Assembly: GCA_016781115.1 (NCBI GenBank)
Contig: JADDQX010000090.1
Span: 1-5,834, forward strand
Direction of reading: 5' to 3'
From: Actinomycetota bacterium
GTDB taxonomy: Bacteria > Actinomycetota > CADDZG01 > WHSQ01
DNA: 5,834 bases
Within the stretch, counting starts at the first letter, position 1, and each line of letters opens with the position of its first letter. A program made the translations under genes and the position numbers. The notes beneath the pieces were generated by a model that saw nothing but the letters and a program-made list of their open reading frames with translations, was not told where the DNA came from and did no database searches. Below, piece after piece: positions 1 through 5,834 of the stretch.

Positions 1-192
1 CACCAGAGCAGCAGGCGGGAACCACAGCGGCCCCACCCCGAGCGCTACGGACAATGCCTGTGCTAACTCTCGTTGGCGCAGCGGCTCGTCGTCAACCACG
101 TTGTAGGTGCCCACCGGGGGGCGAGCGAGCGCTCGGTCCTCGCTTGAGGGACATTCCTCCGACGCACATCGAGGGTGTGACCTGTGGCGACA
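1..192 (-). pseudogene. C-terminal fragment of an NAD-dependent epimerase/dehydratase (extended SDR), 5'-truncated
   Basis: On the minus strand the frame with codons ending at position 1 is open from 192 down to the left edge, with an in-frame TGA at 193-195. From about position 132 it reads like the C-terminal part of an extended short-chain dehydrogenase/NAD-dependent epimerase: an ALARPPVGTYNVVDDEPL stretch, then a helix-like RQRELAQALSVALGVG and a proline-bearing PLWFPPAAL. In this family the GTYN(V/I)xDDEP block sits late in the protein, after the Rossmann nucleotide-binding domain and the YxxxK catalytic pair, and opens the substrate-binding region. None of the N-terminal parts (GxxGxxG, YxxxK) is present to the right in any minus-strand frame. 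The only in-frame start-like codon is GTG at 112-114, which lies inside the conserved block and has no Shine-Dalgarno sequence. I infer a gene remnant or a 5' deletion; an assembly or frameshift problem is the alternative. The substrate cannot be told, and the gene continues beyond the left edge. Confidence 0.5.
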
Positions 193-274
193 TCACGTGA
201 CCCCTCACATGGGTCCCGAGCTTGTGACAAAGTGAACCAAGACGTCAGAGATCGTGCACGGTCGCTGAGGTTCA

Positions 275-305
275 GGGCCCTTCGTTCAAAAGGAGCGGGG
301 GGCCC
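275..305 (+). promoter_or_regulatory. Strong stem-loop in the pheA leader
   Basis: In plus-strand RNA, bases 275-287 pair with 293-305 without a break: 13 pairs, ten Watson-Crick (anchored by GGGCCC on both sides) and three G-U wobbles (281-299, 282-298, 285-295), around the five-base loop AAAAG (288-292). In the minus-strand RNA the wobbles become A-C mismatches, so the structure favours the pheA transcript. It sits 44 nt upstream of the pheA start. The downstream bases GCTTCTTCAG are only partly U-rich, so it is not a canonical intrinsic terminator. It could be a 5'-UTR stabiliser, part of an attenuator, or have no function. No named riboswitch or T-box sequence was recognised. Confidence 0.45.
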
Positions 306-315
306 GCTTCTTCAG

Positions 316-346
316 CTCCGCGTGCCGCGCTGCCGCAGCAACGGAG
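316..346 (+). promoter_or_regulatory. Possible ribosome-binding-site-hiding helix ahead of pheA
   Basis: The only Shine-Dalgarno-like element before pheA is GGAG at 343-346, three bases before the ATG at 350 and twelve before the in-frame ATG at 359. CTCCG at 316-320 is the exact complement of CGGAG at 342-346, so the leader could fold over the ribosome binding site, with a small inner hairpin GCTG(CCG)CAGC at 329-339. The same CTCC segment, as GCTCC 315-319, is also complementary to GGAGC 292-296 in the 3' arm and loop of the upstream stem-loop, so alternative folds are possible. Helices of five pairs are short and can arise by chance in GC-rich DNA. Confidence 0.25.
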
Positions 347-349
347 ACA

Positions 350-1177
350 ATGCCCTGCATGATCGTCGGCTACCAGGGTGAGCCCGGTGCGTATTCGGAG
401 GAGGGCGCTGCCGCCTTGTTCCGGGGCGCTACGCACCAGCCGTTCGCGTCGATCCGGAAGGTGTTCGAGGCGGTGGAGGTCGGCCGCGTCACGTATGGGG
501 TCGTGCCGATGGAGAACTCGCAGGCCGGCAGCATCAACGAGACCTACGACTTGCTGCTGAGACATGGGCTTCACCTGGTGGCGGAGACGCTCGTCCGAGT
601 CGATCACTGTCTCCTGGCGCTGCCCGGAACGTCGCTGCACGACCTAGCCGAAGTCATCTCGCACCCCCAAGCGATAGCGCAATCGGAGGAGTTCCTAACC
701 ACGATCGGCGCGAACGTTCGAGCGGAGTACGACACGGCCGGTGCCGCCAAGCGCATCGCGGAGGAGAAACTGGCGAAGACCGGCGCCATCGCATCGAAGC
801 GAGCCGCAGACCTTTACGGGCTAGACGTCCTTGCCTCGAACATCCAGACCTACGCGAGCAACTACACGCGCTTCGGAGCGCTCAGTCGTTCTTCCGAGCC
901 GTTGGGGGAGGCGAACAAGACATCGCTCGTCTTCGGCGCGGGCCATGTCGCGGGTTCGCTCTACGAATGCCTGGGCGCGTTCGCGCGACGTCGACTGAGT
1001 CTCACGAAGCTCGAGTCTCGTCCCCGTACCGGACGTCCATGGGAGTACGTCTTCTACACCGATGTCGAAGCGCCGGCGACTGCACCGGCATTGATCGAAG
1101 CGTTGTCGGAGATCAGCGAGCACGCCACCTTCACGCGCGTGCTCGGGACTTACGAGTCCGCGCTCAGCCGCGACTAG
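350..1177 (+). CDS. pheA: Prephenate dehydratase (monofunctional, PDT + ACT domains)
   Basis: This cytoplasmic enzyme decarboxylates and dehydrates prephenate to phenylpyruvate, the precursor of phenylalanine. The 275 residues are the usual size of the stand-alone enzyme; there is no fused chorismate mutase. The PDT domain (about 5-180) shows GYQGEPGAYSEE at 7-18, VPMENSQAGSINETYDLL at 52-69, SHPQAIAQ at 104-111, the TAGAAK segment at 129-134 and the NYTRF motif at 171-175, whose Thr-Arg-Phe is the family's active-site signature. The C-terminal ACT domain (about 190-268) has AGSLYECLGAF at 201-211, in the place of the usual GAL motif, and LESRP at 221-225, the pair of motifs that binds phenylalanine in feedback-inhibited homologues. 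PWEYVFY at 230-236 is also typical. The start is ATG 350 or ATG 359: there is no ATG, GTG or TTG in frame between the stop at 266-268 and 350, and the only GGAG (343-346) is close to the first and far from the second. It is convergent with nuoN, and its promoter was not identified. Confidence 0.96.
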   Translation: MPCMIVGYQGEPGAYSEEGAAALFRGATHQPFASIRKVFEAVEVGRVTYGVVPMENSQAGSINETYDLLLRHGLHLVAETLVRVDHCLLALPGTSLHDLAEVISHPQAIAQSEEFLTTIGANVRAEYDTAGAAKRIAEEKLAKTGAIASKRAADLYGLDVLASNIQTYASNYTRFGALSRSSEPLGEANKTSLVFGAGHVAGSLYECLGAFARRRLSLTKLESRPRTGRPWEYVFYTDVEAPATAPALIEALSEISEHATFTRVLGTYESALSRD

Positions 1178-1203
1178 CTTGTCGAGCGTTCTGACGTCGG
1201 AAA

Positions 1204-1221
1204 CCTACGCTCGGACGTAGG
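1204..1221 (-). terminator. Small hairpin between convergent pheA and nuoN, possible weak terminator
   Basis: The 63-bp spacer between the two stop codons contains CCTACG (1204-1209) and its exact inverse CGTAGG (1216-1221) around a six-base loop. Read on the minus strand, downstream of nuoN, the stem is followed at once by TTT (1203-1201) and then by mixed sequence; on the plus strand there is no T-run. Its position, about 20 nt after the nuoN stop and 27 nt after the pheA stop, suits a terminator serving the nuo operon, perhaps both genes. The six-pair stem and three-base T tract make it a weak candidate. Confidence 0.35.
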
Positions 1222-1240
1222 CCAGTTAGCACAGAACTAC

Positions 1241-2722
1241 CTAGAAGTAGAAGGTTGCTTTCTCGGCTAGTTGGATCAGCGGGCTCCAGAAGAGGCCGAA
1301 CACGAGCGTCGCGAGCGCCGTTAGCCCGATCACTCCCAACGCGAGAGGGCCGGGGCGAAGGGGGGGCCGGGCTTCGTCGGGTTCCTGCATATACATGACG
1401 ACCATCACGCGCAGATAGAAGAAGGTCGCGATCGCGCTGGTCAGCACGCCGATCACTACCACCCACTCGTACCCGGCTTCGATCGCGGCGCCGAAAACTA
1501 CGAACTTCCCCACGAATCCCGACGTGATCGGAACGCCTGCCAGCGACAACAGGAACAGGGTCAGAGCCGCGGCCAGGAGGGGGTTCTCGTAGAAGAGGCC
1601 CTTGTGGTCGACGAGTCTGGTCCGCCGCTCTTCACGGCCCGCCAGCACCGCCAAGATCGCGAACGCTCCCACGACGGTCAGCCCGTAGGTCGCGAGATAG
1701 AACAGCGATCCGGAGACGCCGCGGTCGTTCGCCGCGATGACGCCGGTGAAGATGAACCCGGCGTGCGCGATCGACGAGTAAGCGAGCATCCGCTTGAGGT
1801 CCTCTTGCACCACGGCGACCACGGAGCCCACGAGCATGGTCACGACGGCGACGCCTATGACCAACGGTCTCCAGTCCCAGCGGAGTTGGATCAAGGCGCT
1901 CTCGAGCAAACGGAGAACCGCGGCGAACGCGGCTACCTTGGAGCTCGCCGCCATGAAACCGGTGACGGGAGAGGGTGCCCCTTGGTAGGCGTCGGGCGTC
2001 CACATGTGGAAGGGAACCGCGGCAACCTTGAACCCGAGGCCCACGATCAGGAAGCCGGCAGCGATCACCATCATGCCCGTCTCCTGGGAGGGGGCCGAGG
2101 CGAGGAACCCAAAGACCCCCTCGACACCTGCGGCACCCCCGCGCTCGTAGAGGTTCGTCGTGCCGGTGGCGCCGTAGGTAAGGGCGACCCCGAGCAGGAA
2201 GAACGCGGACGAGAAGGAGCCCAGCAGGAAGTACTTCATCGACGCCTCTTGCCCCGCTAGCGAACGTCGCCTGTATCCGACGAGGACGTAAAGCGCCAGA
2301 GAGAACGTCTCGAGCGCGAGGAACATCATCATCAGGTCGGCGGCACCCGCCATCAACATCATCCCGGTCACCGCGAACAGCACCAGCGCGTAGAACTCGG
2401 ATTCCTCGACTCCTTCACGCGTCAGGTAGTCGCGCGCGAGCCACACCGTCAGCAGGCCGAAAGTGGCGAGGGCGATCTTGATGAAGGTCGCGAACCCGTC
2501 GAGAGCCACCATGCCCGCCAGTTGCAGATCCGTCTGTCCCCACACGACCACGCACAGCGCGATCGAGGCGCCCAGCCCCACGGTCGCCATCAACGGCAGG
2601 TACACGTTCTTCGCGCGATCGCCCACGAAAGCGTGCACGACCAAGATCAAGAGAGCGGTGATGCTGAGTGCTATCTCCGGCGCGATCCCGCCCAGCTCGA
2701 CGTTGGGAGGAGTGAAGTTCAT
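1241..2722 (-). CDS. nuoN: NADH-quinone oxidoreductase subunit N
   Basis: Antiporter-like membrane subunit of respiratory complex I, part of the proton-pumping arm next to the quinone module. The 493 residues match the family length, and the protein is almost wholly hydrophobic helices, consistent with the known 14-helix fold. Residues that align by motif and spacing with key E. coli NuoN positions are present: Glu138 in LALETFSLALYVLVGY (E133), Lys232 in GLGFKVAAVPFHMWTPDAYQ (K217), Lys262 in FMAASSK (K247) and Lys406 in GFVGKF (K395). DLKRMLAYSSIAHAGF at 308-323 is the usual block after the first half-channel. The ATG directly follows the TAG of nuoM with no gap. AGGGGGA at 2738-2732, inside the end of nuoM and nine bases before the ATG, is a good ribosome binding site, so translation is probably coupled. 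It appears to be the last gene of the nuo operon, as it ends against convergent pheA. Confidence 0.97.
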   Translation of the reverse strand: MNFTPPNVELGGIAPEIALSITALLILVVHAFVGDRAKNVYLPLMATVGLGASIALCVVVWGQTDLQLAGMVALDGFATFIKIALATFGLLTVWLARDYLTREGVEESEFYALVLFAVTGMMLMAGAADLMMMFLALETFSLALYVLVGYRRRSLAGQEASMKYFLLGSFSSAFFLLGVALTYGATGTTNLYERGGAAGVEGVFGFLASAPSQETGMMVIAAGFLIVGLGFKVAAVPFHMWTPDAYQGAPSPVTGFMAASSKVAAFAAVLRLLESALIQLRWDWRPLVIGVAVVTMLVGSVVAVVQEDLKRMLAYSSIAHAGFIFTGVIAANDRGVSGSLFYLATYGLTVVGAFAILAVLAGREERRTRLVDHKGLFYENPLLAAALTLFLLSLAGVPITSGFVGKFVVFGAAIEAGYEWVVVIGVLTSAIATFFYLRVMVVMYMQEPDEARPPLRPGPLALGVIGLTALATLVFGLFWSPLIQLAEKATFYF

Positions 2723-2738
2723 CTACCTACGTCCCCCT
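2720..2738 (-). promoter_or_regulatory. nuoN ribosome binding site and abutting nuoM stop
   Basis: On the minus strand AGGGGGA (2738-2732) is followed by nine bases and the nuoN ATG (2722-2720); the nuoM TAG (2725-2723) lies immediately before the ATG. The site is inside the nuoM coding sequence, fixes the nuoN start, and leaves no room for a separate promoter. Confidence 0.6.
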
Positions 2739-4243
2739 GCCACGGACGCACCCTCGGGTGCGACCGACGTGCGGTTGAAGGTGTCGACGATCCTCTGCGC
2801 CGACGGCTCGATCCTCTCGAGGAACGGCTTGGGGTAGAGCCCGATGAACACGATCAAGGCGAGGATCGGCGCCAGCATCGCCAGCTCGCGGACGTTCAGG
2901 TCGGGGAGCAGGCGGTTCTCTTCATGCGTCACGTCACCGTGGAACACCCGTTGATACGCCCACAGCAGGTAGATCGCGGCGAGCACGACCCCGAACGCAG
3001 CGGGAACCACCCACCACCGGTAGGTGAAGAAGGTCCCGAGCAGGATGAGGAACTCGCCGACGAAGCCGTTCAGTCCCGGAAGACCCAGCGAGCCCAGAGC
3101 GACGACGAGGAAGACGCCGGACAAGATCGGCACGGCGGTCGCGAGCCCGCCGAAGTCCGCGATCAGTCTGGTGTGGCGGCGGTCGTACAGCGCCCCGACG
3201 AGCATGAACAGGGCGCCGCTCGTGAGGCCGTGGTTCACCATCTGCAGGATGCCGCCGCTCATGCCTTGGATGCTCCCGACGAAGATCCCCAGCGTGACGA
3301 ACCCTAGGTGTGCCACCGACGAGTACGCGATCAGGCGTTTCAGGTCCTTCTGCATCGTCGCGACCAGGGCGCCGTAGATGATCCCGACGATCGAGAGGCC
3401 GATGATGATGGGCGCGAGGTCCCGCGCCGCGTCGGGGAACAGCGGGATCGCGAAGCGGATCAGGCCGTAGGCGCCCAGCTTCAGCAGCACTCCCGCGAGC
3501 AACACCGATCCCGCGGTGGGGGCCTCGGTGTGTGCGTCCGGCAACCAGGTGTGAAGCGGGACCAGCGGAACCTTCACGGCGAACGAGGCGAAGAAGCCGA
3601 GGAACAGCAACCGCTGGACGTCGAGTGAGAGCTGAGTGCCCAGAAGCTCTTGGTAGTCGAAGGTCGGCGCACCCGAAGCGGCGAAGTAGAGGTACACGAT
3701 CGAAACCAGCATCAGCAGCGATCCGACGAGCGTGAAGAGGAAGAACTTCATCGCCGCGTAGATCCGGCGTCCGTAGCCCCACATCCCGATGAGGAAGTAC
3801 ATCGGAACGAGGCTCGCCTCCCAGAAGAGATAGAAGAGGAACATGTCGAGGGCGGCAAAGACGCCGAGTAGCCCCGTCTCCAGCGCCAGGAAGAAGATGA
3901 AGTAGGCCTTCGCCCTCTTGGTGATGCTCCACGAAGCGAGAACCCCCAGCGGCATCAGGAACGTAGTCAGCATCACCATCCACAAGCTCACTCCGTCGAT
4001 GCCGGTGATGTAGCCGATCCCCCACTCGGGTATCCACTGCAGAGACGAGCCAAGCTGGAACTGTTGCTCGGCGCCGGCGTCGAACTGAAGCAGCACCCCC
4101 ACCGACAACACGAAGGTCACGAGCGTGACCGCAAGGGTCGCCAGCCGCAGCACCTCCACCCGGTCCTTCGGGATGAAGCCGACCAGGATCGCCCCGACAA
4201 GCGGCGTGAAGATCACCAGGTCGAGGAGCGGGAGATCGTTCAC
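2723..4243 (-). CDS. nuoM: NADH-quinone oxidoreductase subunit M
   Basis: Middle antiporter-like subunit of the complex I membrane arm, between NuoL and NuoN, moving one proton per cycle in current models. Its 506 residues are the usual size and mostly transmembrane helix. The charged chain is intact: Glu142 in FYLFWEASLVPMYFLIG (E. coli E144), Lys224 in FAVKVPLVPLHTWLPDAH (K234), Lys255 in LAGVLLKLGAYG (K265) and Glu397 in LNGFVGEFLIL (E407). The spacing 224/255/397 is the same as in E. coli (31 and 142 residues). The start is GTG at 4243-4241, giving MNDLPLLDLVIFTPLVGA, a typical NuoM N-terminus; no ATG lies nearby. Its GTG shares four bases (GTGA) with the nuoL stop. A short GGGG (4252-4249) five bases upstream is a weak ribosome binding site, so re-initiation by ribosomes finishing nuoL is likely. 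The last ~18 residues form a polar, Gly/Ser/Ala/Arg-containing tail of no known role. Confidence 0.97.
   Translation of the reverse strand: MNDLPLLDLVIFTPLVGAILVGFIPKDRVEVLRLATLAVTLVTFVLSVGVLLQFDAGAEQQFQLGSSLQWIPEWGIGYITGIDGVSLWMVMLTTFLMPLGVLASWSITKRAKAYFIFFLALETGLLGVFAALDMFLFYLFWEASLVPMYFLIGMWGYGRRIYAAMKFFLFTLVGSLLMLVSIVYLYFAASGAPTFDYQELLGTQLSLDVQRLLFLGFFASFAVKVPLVPLHTWLPDAHTEAPTAGSVLLAGVLLKLGAYGLIRFAIPLFPDAARDLAPIIIGLSIVGIIYGALVATMQKDLKRLIAYSSVAHLGFVTLGIFVGSIQGMSGGILQMVNHGLTSGALFMLVGALYDRRHTRLIADFGGLATAVPILSGVFLVVALGSLGLPGLNGFVGEFLILLGTFFTYRWWVVPAAFGVVLAAIYLLWAYQRVFHGDVTHEENRLLPDLNVRELAMLAPILALIVFIGLYPKPFLERIEPSAQRIVDTFNRTSVAPEGASVAGGRR
4240..4243 (-). other. nuoL stop / nuoM start overlap (GTGA)
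   Basis: Read on the minus strand, 4243-4240 is GTGA: GTG (4243-4241) starts nuoM and TGA (4242-4240) ends nuoL. A four-base overlap of this kind usually means translational coupling by termination and re-initiation, which here would compensate for the weak upstream GGGG and the non-ATG start. Confidence 0.85.
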
Positions 4244-5834
4244 GCGAGCCCCAACCGCACCAAGAGAACGGTCAGGATGACGACCACCCCGAAGAGGACC
4301 ATCAAGGCGTAGTTGCGCACGTAACCCGTTTGGATGCCGCGGAAGCTCTCAGACGTACGAGCGATGACGCGGCCGGTGCCGGTGAGCAGCCCGTCGATGT
4401 AGCGCGGGTCGAAGACGTAGGCGAGGTAGTTCGACAAGGCCTTACCCGGTAGCACGATGCCGTGGCCGTAGATCGTGTCGACGTAGAACTTGTTCCGCGC
4501 CGCTCTCACGAGGCCCGGAGCCCTCGCGTGCGCCTTGCGCCGGCGGAGCGACCCGGCTCGTGTCATGTACATGCTGCGCGCAAGCAGGATCCCTGCTGCG
4601 GCAACGAGCAAGGCGATGCCACCGAGGATCCACGGGGTGAGGCCCTCCGGAACGTGCGACTCGCCCACCACCGGCTCCAGGAAATGCTCGAGGGTCAGCA
4701 GTCCGGGAAGGTTGATGACGCCGCCGATCAGAGACAGCACCCCCAGCGGGATCAGCGCAGCGGCCATCGTCGGCGGGACGTCGTGGACGTGAACGCCGTC
4801 GGGGACCCTCAGCGGTCCTTCGAAGACCCTGAAGTACAGCCGGGACATATAGAACGCGGTGATGAAGGCGCTGATGACGCCGACCGCCCACAGCACGTAC
4901 TGTCCGTCCGCCCAAGCCGACGCCAGGATCGCGTCCTTCGAGAAGAAACCGGAGAACGGGGCGATGCCGGAGATCGCGAGCCACCCGAGCATGAAGGTCG
5001 TTCCCGTGATCGGCATCACCTTGCGAAGACCGCCCATCTTGCGCATGTCCGTCTCGCCCGCTAACGCGTGCATGACCGCGCCGGCGCCTAAGAACATCAG
5101 GCCCTTGAAGAAAGCGTGCGTCACGAGGTGGAAGATCCCGACGGAATAGGCATGTACGCCGTGTGCCAGGAACATGTAGCCGAGCTGCGAGATCGTCGAG
5201 TACGCCAGCACCTTCTTGATGTCGTACTCGAAGGCTGCCATCAAGCCGGCCCATAGAGCCGTCGCGGCCCCCACGATCCCCACCACCATCAGAGCGAGGC
5301 CCCCGGATGCCTCGAAGACCGGGCTGAGGCGCGCGACCATGTAGACGCCTGCCGTGACCATCGTCGCCGCGTGGATCAGAGCCGATACCGGCGTCGGTCC
5401 TTCCATCGCGTCCGGCAGCCACACGTAAAGAGGTATCTGCGCGCTCTTTCCGGTGGCGCCGCCGAACAGCAACAGAGCGACGACGGTGGCGATGCCCGCC
5501 GTCATCGCTCCGGCTGCTTCGTTTATCGCGAGCATGCTCAGGCTCCCGACCGTCGAGGCGAGCAAGAAGATCCCGAGCAAGAACGAGAAGTCGCCGATCC
5601 GGTTGACGATGAACGCCTTCTTCGCCGCGTTCGCGGCGGACGGCTTCTCGAACCAGAAGCCGATTAGCAGATAGGAGGCGAGCCCGACTCCCTCCCACCC
5701 GACGAACAGAAGGAGCAGGTTCTCGCCTAGAACGAGGATCAACATGAACGCGACGAAGAGGTTGAGGTAGGCGAAGAAGCGCGAGTAGCGCGGGTCATCG
5801 TGCATGTAGTCGATCGAGTACACGTGGATCAGCG
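4240..5834 (-). CDS. nuoL: NADH-quinone oxidoreductase subunit L (5' end outside window)
   Basis: Distal antiporter-like subunit of complex I, carrying the long lateral helix that runs along NuoM and NuoN. 530 complete codons are visible; the frame stays open to the right edge (…LIHVYSIDYMHDDPRYSRFF), so a GTG at 5823-5821 is an internal Val, not the start, and by E. coli spacing roughly 100 residues are missing. Counting that Val as 1, the proton-path residues are Glu44 in FVGWEGVGL (E. coli E144), Asp78 in NRIGDF (D178), Lys126 in GATGKSAQIPLYVWLPDAM (K229), His151 in LIHAATMV (H254), His232 and His236 in FHLVTHAFFKGL, Lys240 (K342) and Lys296 in GFFSKDAIL (K399). The C-terminus is complete: KFYVDTIYGHG, then a charged stretch matching the end of the lateral helix, QTGYVRNYA and a last membrane helix. 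The TGA stop overlaps the nuoM GTG. Earlier nuo genes presumably lie to the right. Confidence 0.97.
   Translation of the reverse strand, partial: LIHVYSIDYMHDDPRYSRFFAYLNLFVAFMLILVLGENLLLLFVGWEGVGLASYLLIGFWFEKPSAANAAKKAFIVNRIGDFSFLLGIFLLASTVGSLSMLAINEAAGAMTAGIATVVALLLFGGATGKSAQIPLYVWLPDAMEGPTPVSALIHAATMVTAGVYMVARLSPVFEASGGLALMVVGIVGAATALWAGLMAAFEYDIKKVLAYSTISQLGYMFLAHGVHAYSVGIFHLVTHAFFKGLMFLGAGAVMHALAGETDMRKMGGLRKVMPITGTTFMLGWLAISGIAPFSGFFSKDAILASAWADGQYVLWAVGVISAFITAFYMSRLYFRVFEGPLRVPDGVHVHDVPPTMAAALIPLGVLSLIGGVINLPGLLTLEHFLEPVVGESHVPEGLTPWILGGIALLVAAAGILLARSMYMTRAGSLRRRKAHARAPGLVRAARNKFYVDTIYGHGIVLPGKALSNYLAYVFDPRYIDGLLTGTGRVIARTSESFRGIQTGYVRNYALMVLFGVVVILTVLLVRLGLA

Noticed and set aside
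193..200. TCACGTGA palindrome, and repeated GTGAC at 177, 197 and 224
   Set aside because: An eight-base palindrome and unevenly spaced five-base repeats are too short to call an operator without conservation data, and no promoter element could be placed beside them.
230..310. Possible tRNA or T-box in the pheA leader (GGTTCA and GTTCAAA segments)
   Set aside because: No acceptor, D-arm or anticodon-arm arrangement fits, and no T-box core sequence is seen; the GTTCAAA belongs to the stem-loop at 275-305.
184..381. Plus-strand open frame of 65 codons overlapping the pheA start, considered as a leader peptide
   Set aside because: Starts at GTG, is Arg-rich, has no phenylalanine codon run of the kind used in attenuation and no family resemblance; it also runs out of frame into pheA.
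1604..2260. Plus-strand open frame (218 codons) opposite nuoN
   Set aside because: Same reason: highly charged, low-complexity shadow of an obvious membrane-protein gene.
2522..3307. Long plus-strand open frame (261 codons) opposite nuoM and the start of nuoN
   Set aside because: It is antisense to clear nuoM/nuoN codons, and the protein is Arg/Glu/Asp/His-rich with no recognisable domain, as expected from the complement of GC-rich membrane-protein genes.
4442..5698. Minus-strand open frame of 418 codons inside nuoL in another frame
   Set aside because: The product is very Arg/Gly/Asp-rich with no domain, while the overlapping frame gives unmistakable NuoL. A GC-rich frame artefact, like the 367-codon frame at 2934-4037 inside nuoM.
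5821..5823. GTG as a nuoL start codon
   Set aside because: The preceding codons (LIH) and following residues match the interior of NuoL, and the frame is open to the window edge, so this is an internal valine.
1..5834. CRISPR array, insertion sequence, integrase, prophage or defence genes
   Set aside because: No repeated units, transposase or integrase motifs, or terminal inverted repeats were seen; almost all of the window is accounted for by housekeeping genes.

Overview
The window is about 5.8 kb of GC-rich bacterial chromosome. It holds the 3' end of a respiratory complex I (nuo) operon on the minus strand, a convergent stand-alone prephenate dehydratase gene (pheA) on the plus strand, and at the left edge a minus-strand fragment of an NAD-dependent epimerase/dehydratase. 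The GC-rich codon choice, the wording of NuoL (for example GWEGVGLASYLLIGFW followed by EKPSAANAAKKAF), the GTG start of nuoM and the monofunctional PheA all suggest an actinobacterial or related high-GC lineage, perhaps uncultured. That is inference from protein style; there is no rRNA or marker gene here.

Layout from left to right. Positions 1-192 (minus) are an open frame whose last ~45 visible codons read like the C-terminal part of an extended short-chain dehydrogenase (GTYNVVDDEPL); it has no plausible start and looks 5'-truncated. Positions 193-349 are the pheA leader. It has no gene and no obvious promoter, but carries a strong plus-strand stem-loop (275-305) and a weaker helix that could hide the pheA ribosome binding site (316-346). 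pheA occupies 350-1177. A 63-bp spacer with a small hairpin (1204-1221) separates the convergent ends of pheA and nuoN. On the minus strand, read from right to left, come nuoL (5'-truncated by the window edge), nuoM and nuoN, packed with a 4-bp GTGA overlap (nuoL/nuoM) and a zero-gap TAG|ATG junction (nuoM/nuoN).

NuoL, NuoM and NuoN are the three antiporter-like membrane subunits of complex I (NADH:quinone oxidoreductase) that form its proton-pumping arm. All three keep the glutamate and lysine residues known from the E. coli proteins to matter for proton transfer, so the complex is predicted to be fully pumping. PheA makes phenylpyruvate for phenylalanine synthesis and carries its own ACT domain for phenylalanine feedback; it is functionally unrelated to nuo.

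Most of the window is ordinary housekeeping sequence. I do not see a new multi-gene system. The parts most worth a second look are the structured pheA leader and the truncated epimerase at the left edge.
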